From positions 5,088,001 through 5,152,000 of the forward strand of contig BSYQ01000007.1 in the NCBI GenBank assembly GCA_030272585.1: 64,000 nt of DNA, in the 5' to 3' direction. Source of the stretch: Bryopsis sp. KO-2023 (Eukaryota > Chlorophyta > Ulvophyceae > Bryopsidales > Bryopsidaceae). Each line of letters begins with the position of its first letter. Within the stretch, counting starts at the first letter, position 1. Positions 60,439 to 64,000 of the stretch are shown piece by piece. The translations under genes and the position numbers were made by a program. Under the pieces are notes generated by a model, which did not search any database, was not told the origin of the DNA, and was given only the letters and a program-made list of their open reading frames with translations.

Positions 60439-60507
60439 GAGGAAGATGGATCCAGATGGCATAGTCGAATCGATTCCGACTCACGGGAGGCCTCGCCCAT
60501 GCTGTGA
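60439..60507 (+). other. Candidate alternative last exon of the SUMO protease
   Basis: A good acceptor (TTTCCCTGTGCAG) precedes a 22-codon open frame reading EEDGSRWHSRIDSDSREASP and two more residues, then TGA. The last protease exon has an in-frame CAG|GTGCCA at 59997, so splicing there would replace the six-residue end VPVKKRS with this acidic tail, in phase 0. Confidence 0.4.
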
Positions 60508-61069
60508 TTGCTCGGCATCAGTGCTTGTTTTCGCTACTTTTCACCATTGCTCTGCGGTGTACCAACAGTTTTTCTTGTCTGGTGTGTGTTCTTTTGGTTG
60601 GAAGATAGGGGTGTACCATAGTCGTTTGCTTTTTGAGGGTGCCTGGAGGGAGGGGGGGGGGGGGCGTAATTGAATTGGGTGAAGAAAATGTGATGAAATT
60701 GTGGTCCCGGAATTGGTTTGGGTGTTTTTCGGTTGATTGTCAAGATAGCTATGAAGTAGGTAATTTTCTGAGGATGTGTGGAAGCTAAATTTTGGAGGGG
60801 GGGGGGTTCCTCAACAATTGGTTTTTAGGACCTGTAGGATGTCTGGTTGGTGTATGAATGTTTTCGGCGCTTCCGGTTAACCGCCATTTGGCCAGCTGCG
60901 CTTCGCAATATCGACCTCGTCGACCCATCAAACAGTTTTTCTTCAGGAACTTCTGAAAGAAGTTATCTCATGTGCTGACGTCCAGAAACGTCATGCGGAT
61001 TTATTCCGCACAAGCACCCTTTTAGTGGAAAAACGGCCCGTCACACAATATCAATCCCTGAGCAGGCTG
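60508..61069. other. Intergenic region upstream of the subtilisin gene
   Basis: Contains G runs at 60651-60664 and 60797-60807. No gene is supported; it probably holds the protease promoter. Confidence 0.4.
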
Positions 61070-64000
61070 ATGTTCCTCCAATCTTTGCTTGTTTTTGTGC
61101 TGTTGGCTTTGAGCCGAGGAGCGACGTCTTCTGACGACTTTCGGGAGCATGCAAACTCGTATGGCTGGCATCCTGTATCAAAAAATATGTTTTGCGAAAG
61201 TGATAGCTCATGTTCAACCAACCCGCGTCGATCGGTGACGTCTATATATGACGACCCGTGCTTTCCGTTTGGGGCTAGCAAGGGGATGAGTTGCAACACA
61301 CACTCCATCTGGAAAGAAAGAAAGAAAGAAGCCAAAGTAAAGAGATGATTGAGATTCTAGACCTTTTGTACAGAGTGGTTAAGAAAAGTGTAACATGGTG
61401 TGAATATCACGCCATATCACACTTTTGTATCGACGAAAATATGTACAACCAGAGTTCACTCTGCAGCAAAGTCCAGCCAGTTATTTTTTTACCACATTTC
61501 AATTTGATTGCACAGGACAACACTGAGTAATCATGCTGTGACTGGAAATCGACAAGGCTACTCGGATGCCGATCTGGAAGACACGTAAGGCTTCTATCAA
61601 ATTTGCTTGAAATGGAACAGCCACCGGTGGTGGTTTTTTTAATTGCAGAGAGGAGTAAATATATTTGTAGACATCTATACAGTGGGGTGATTCTGTTTTT
61701 GAAGGTTTATCGGTTATGTCACTGGCCAATTGGGGGATGAAGAAGAGAAGGCTGTCATTCTGGAGTTCTGTGGGATGGCCAGAGTCTTGAGCTCGGGATT
61801 CAAGTGCCAAACTGTGATAAAAAGCACTTTGATTGGATCGGTGAGGTGAACCCATGAAACAGCTGATAGTAGCTTCCTGGCTGCTGAATACCATATCTAC
61901 TTGCACACCATGTCTATCATATCCTTTTTTAGCTTTATCTATATAGTGATGTTTAAAACAATAACTTGCTCATTTATTCTGGGGGGAGGGAGAGGGGGAT
62001 GGGACGACAACAATGAAAATGAGGCGAATGCAATTGGGGTCAGACTTTTCTTGATATCGACAGTCTTAAAAAATCTGGTTTTGTATGCAGTTTTTCACTG
62101 TGCTGAGCTTTTTTTCTTTGTTCCCAGTTTCAAGATGGGGCGGTCCGAAGTCTCGAGTTGCTGAAAGAACATGCTTCCAAAGTTACATCGTGTGGCAAAA
62201 ATGCGACCTGCAATTTGCACATTTATCGAGCTCAACCCACCATCGCTGACAACGATTGGCTGAGCGTTCAATCCCAGCCTCACTGGGGCCTGGACAGGAT
62301 CGATCAAAAAGATGAACCCCTCGATTCAAAATTCAGATATGCGACTTCTGGCAAGGGAGTGACCGTTTTCATAATGGATACGGTGAGGAAAGATGAAAAA
62401 AAAAAAAGCTTCTTGGTTGGAACATGTCATGGGGTTAGATATATCTTTTTTTTTCTTGATAACTTTGCTACCATTGAAAGGGTGATTTTGTGATTTCTTT
62501 TCCTTTTTTTCCTTTTTTTTTTTAAACTGGAGAATGATATAGGATGTGTTGTATGAAGGGCATTCGCAAATCACACGATGAGTTTCGTTTCCAAGATGGA
62601 AGCGAGGGCTCTCGAGCCATTCATGGATATTCATCCTTTGCAGATGACCCCTTGGAAGACTCCACCTCGGACGATTGTCAAGGCCACGGAACCCAGGCAA
62701 GATTCTTCTTACAAAAAAATAATCTATGAAAATTTCCTTGTGGGAAAAAATGAAGGAAATTTTTTGCTGCCCTCGTCCACAAGCCTCATCACAATATATA
62801 TTTCAGCCATTTGCCAAGATAGCGGTGAATTGATCCATGTACGTGGGAGCTTGGCTTTACATAATCATGATTATGCGATCACTGATCAGTGATATCCTTA
62901 ATTCTGATTTTTTGGGTTTTATAAATGGTGTTTCAAGGTGGCAAGCCTCATCGGTGGGTTAGAATACGGTGTGGCAAAAGATGCCCAATTGATGGCAGTC
63001 CAAGTTCTACCTTGCTATGGGAAAGGGCTCTCAGGTTCAAAGCAATGACCAAACAAACTATTCTTGAAAAAAACAAACAAACAATAATGCTTTTTTTTTC
63101 TTGAAAAAAAGTGAAAAAGCAAGCATCTGATAACGTGTGGTTATTTCTGGGGTTTTTTATGTGTTGGAACAAGGCTGAAAGCTCCATGCACCCCATCCAT
63201 TGTGCGAATGAGTGATGTTGGTGCTGAAAGTGTGACCTATTGATCTGTTTTTTTTCATCTGTTTTGATCTGTTATTTTGCAACGCAGCTGATCTTTTGAA
63301 AGGACTGCATTGGGTGAAAGATAACATTGACTTTTACAAGCCCGCAATCGTGTCGATGTCTTTGCATCTACAAAAGGGGGTTGATCCAGGAGTGGAAGAT
63401 CTGATCGAAAAAATCACACAGAAAGGAGTTCTGGTCATCACATCGGCTGGAAATGGTGGCTTTGGTACGATCAAAATTCGCACTATTGATTTTCCAACAA
63501 GGAGTTCTTGCGCATGATGCAAGATGATGTTTGTGGTGTTCCAACATCATCATTTGTGGAATTTGATGGAACAGATGCATGCAAATTCACCCCCGGTCGA
63601 ATGAAATCGACCCTGACCGTCGGCGGAAGCGATCTTTGGTCTCGAGTGATGCCCACATCAAACACAGGAGAGTGTGTGGATGTCTATGCCCCTGGTTCAC
63701 AACTAACAGCAGCAAAACAAAACTCGGACACTGCTTTCGATAGGTGGGATGTCCAGCAGTCCCATCACAAAATGACCCCCCCACACACTTAAAAAAAACA
63801 AAAAAACACGAATTTTCAGGGATTTTTTGGGGAAAAAATTGTCCTGAGATCATTTATGTTTAAAAAAGTGGCTGAAAGTAACAGTGATGAACAGATCGGC
63901 CCAAGGGACATCGATGGCGGCTGCATTGGCCACAGGGGTAGCAGCCCAATTGCTGGAAAGAAACCCTCTTCTGACTCCAGCCCAATTAATCCATCTTTTG
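61070..64000 (+). CDS. Secreted subtilisin-like serine protease (S8), 3' end outside window
   Basis: A signal peptide (MFLQSLLVFVLLALSRGATS) starts at the ATG at 61070. Exons in phase: first exon from 61070 (donor unresolved), 61516-61584, 61705-61840, 62128-62382, 62559-62696, 62938-63034, 63288-63464, 63524-63743 and 63895 to the window end. The third to fourth exons code an inhibitor-I9-like propeptide region (FIGYVTGQLGDEEEKAVILE). The catalytic domain begins near HWGLDRIDQ. The triad is complete: Asp in VTVFIMDTG, His in DCQGHGTQ and Ser in AQGTSMAAALATG; the oxyanion Asn is in TSAGNGG. The order and motifs fit the proteinase-K-like group. The intron after 62696 has a GC donor (CAG|GCAAGA), forced by the GHGTQ-VASLIGG frame. 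Confidence 0.93.

Overview
The window is nuclear DNA from an intron-rich unicellular eukaryote, most likely a plastid-bearing alga. Nearly every gene is cut into short exons (about 25 to 550 bases) by T-rich introns of roughly 60 to 530 bases with GT...AG ends. I checked exon joins by phase, and most genes assemble into one uninterrupted frame. A nuclear gene for a cyanobacterial/plastid-type ribosomal protein bS21 with a transit-like N-terminus, an FKBP with a twin-arginine thylakoid-type signal, and an ABC1-like (UbiB/AarF) kinase argue for a plastid. The lack of an ER-type signal on the bS21 precursor fits a primary plastid better than a secondary one. I cannot name the lineage from sequence alone.

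Layout. 1-2854 (+): C-terminal part of exocyst subunit Sec3. 2855-9589: a gene-poor, homopolymer-rich, G-depleted stretch. 9590-12000 (-): coiled-coil protein of unknown function. 13424-17741 (-): ABC1-family kinase. 18302-20163 (+): small secreted or type I membrane protein with a Cys-rich ectodomain. 22117-26124 (+): NCL-type cation/Ca2+ exchanger with EF-hands. 27612-28314 (-): Nudix hydrolase. 28848-about 32353 (-): TKL/Raf-like protein kinase. 32820-35250 (+): FHA domain fused to a Pin1-type parvulin. 35680-37849 (-): unknown helical protein. 38076-39661 (+): plastid bS21. 40706-41762 (-): tRNA 2'-phosphotransferase. 42469-45372 (-): flavin-containing monooxygenase. 46892-47932 (-): intronless phytanoyl-CoA dioxygenase-family protein. 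48467-50938 (-): endonuclease V. 51104-53025 (+): lumenal-type FKBP. 54238-60020 (+): Ulp1/SENP SUMO protease. 61070-64000 (+, cut by the window end): secreted subtilisin-like protease.

The genes are ordinary housekeeping and signalling genes; there is no operon-like unit. Several pairs are divergent with short shared upstream regions (37850-38075, 50939-51103, 32493-32819). The most notable items are a small dispersed repeat family found only inside introns and in both orientations relative to the host gene, two introns with GC instead of GT donors, the FHA-parvulin fusion, and the 6.7 kb strand-asymmetric homopolymer region.
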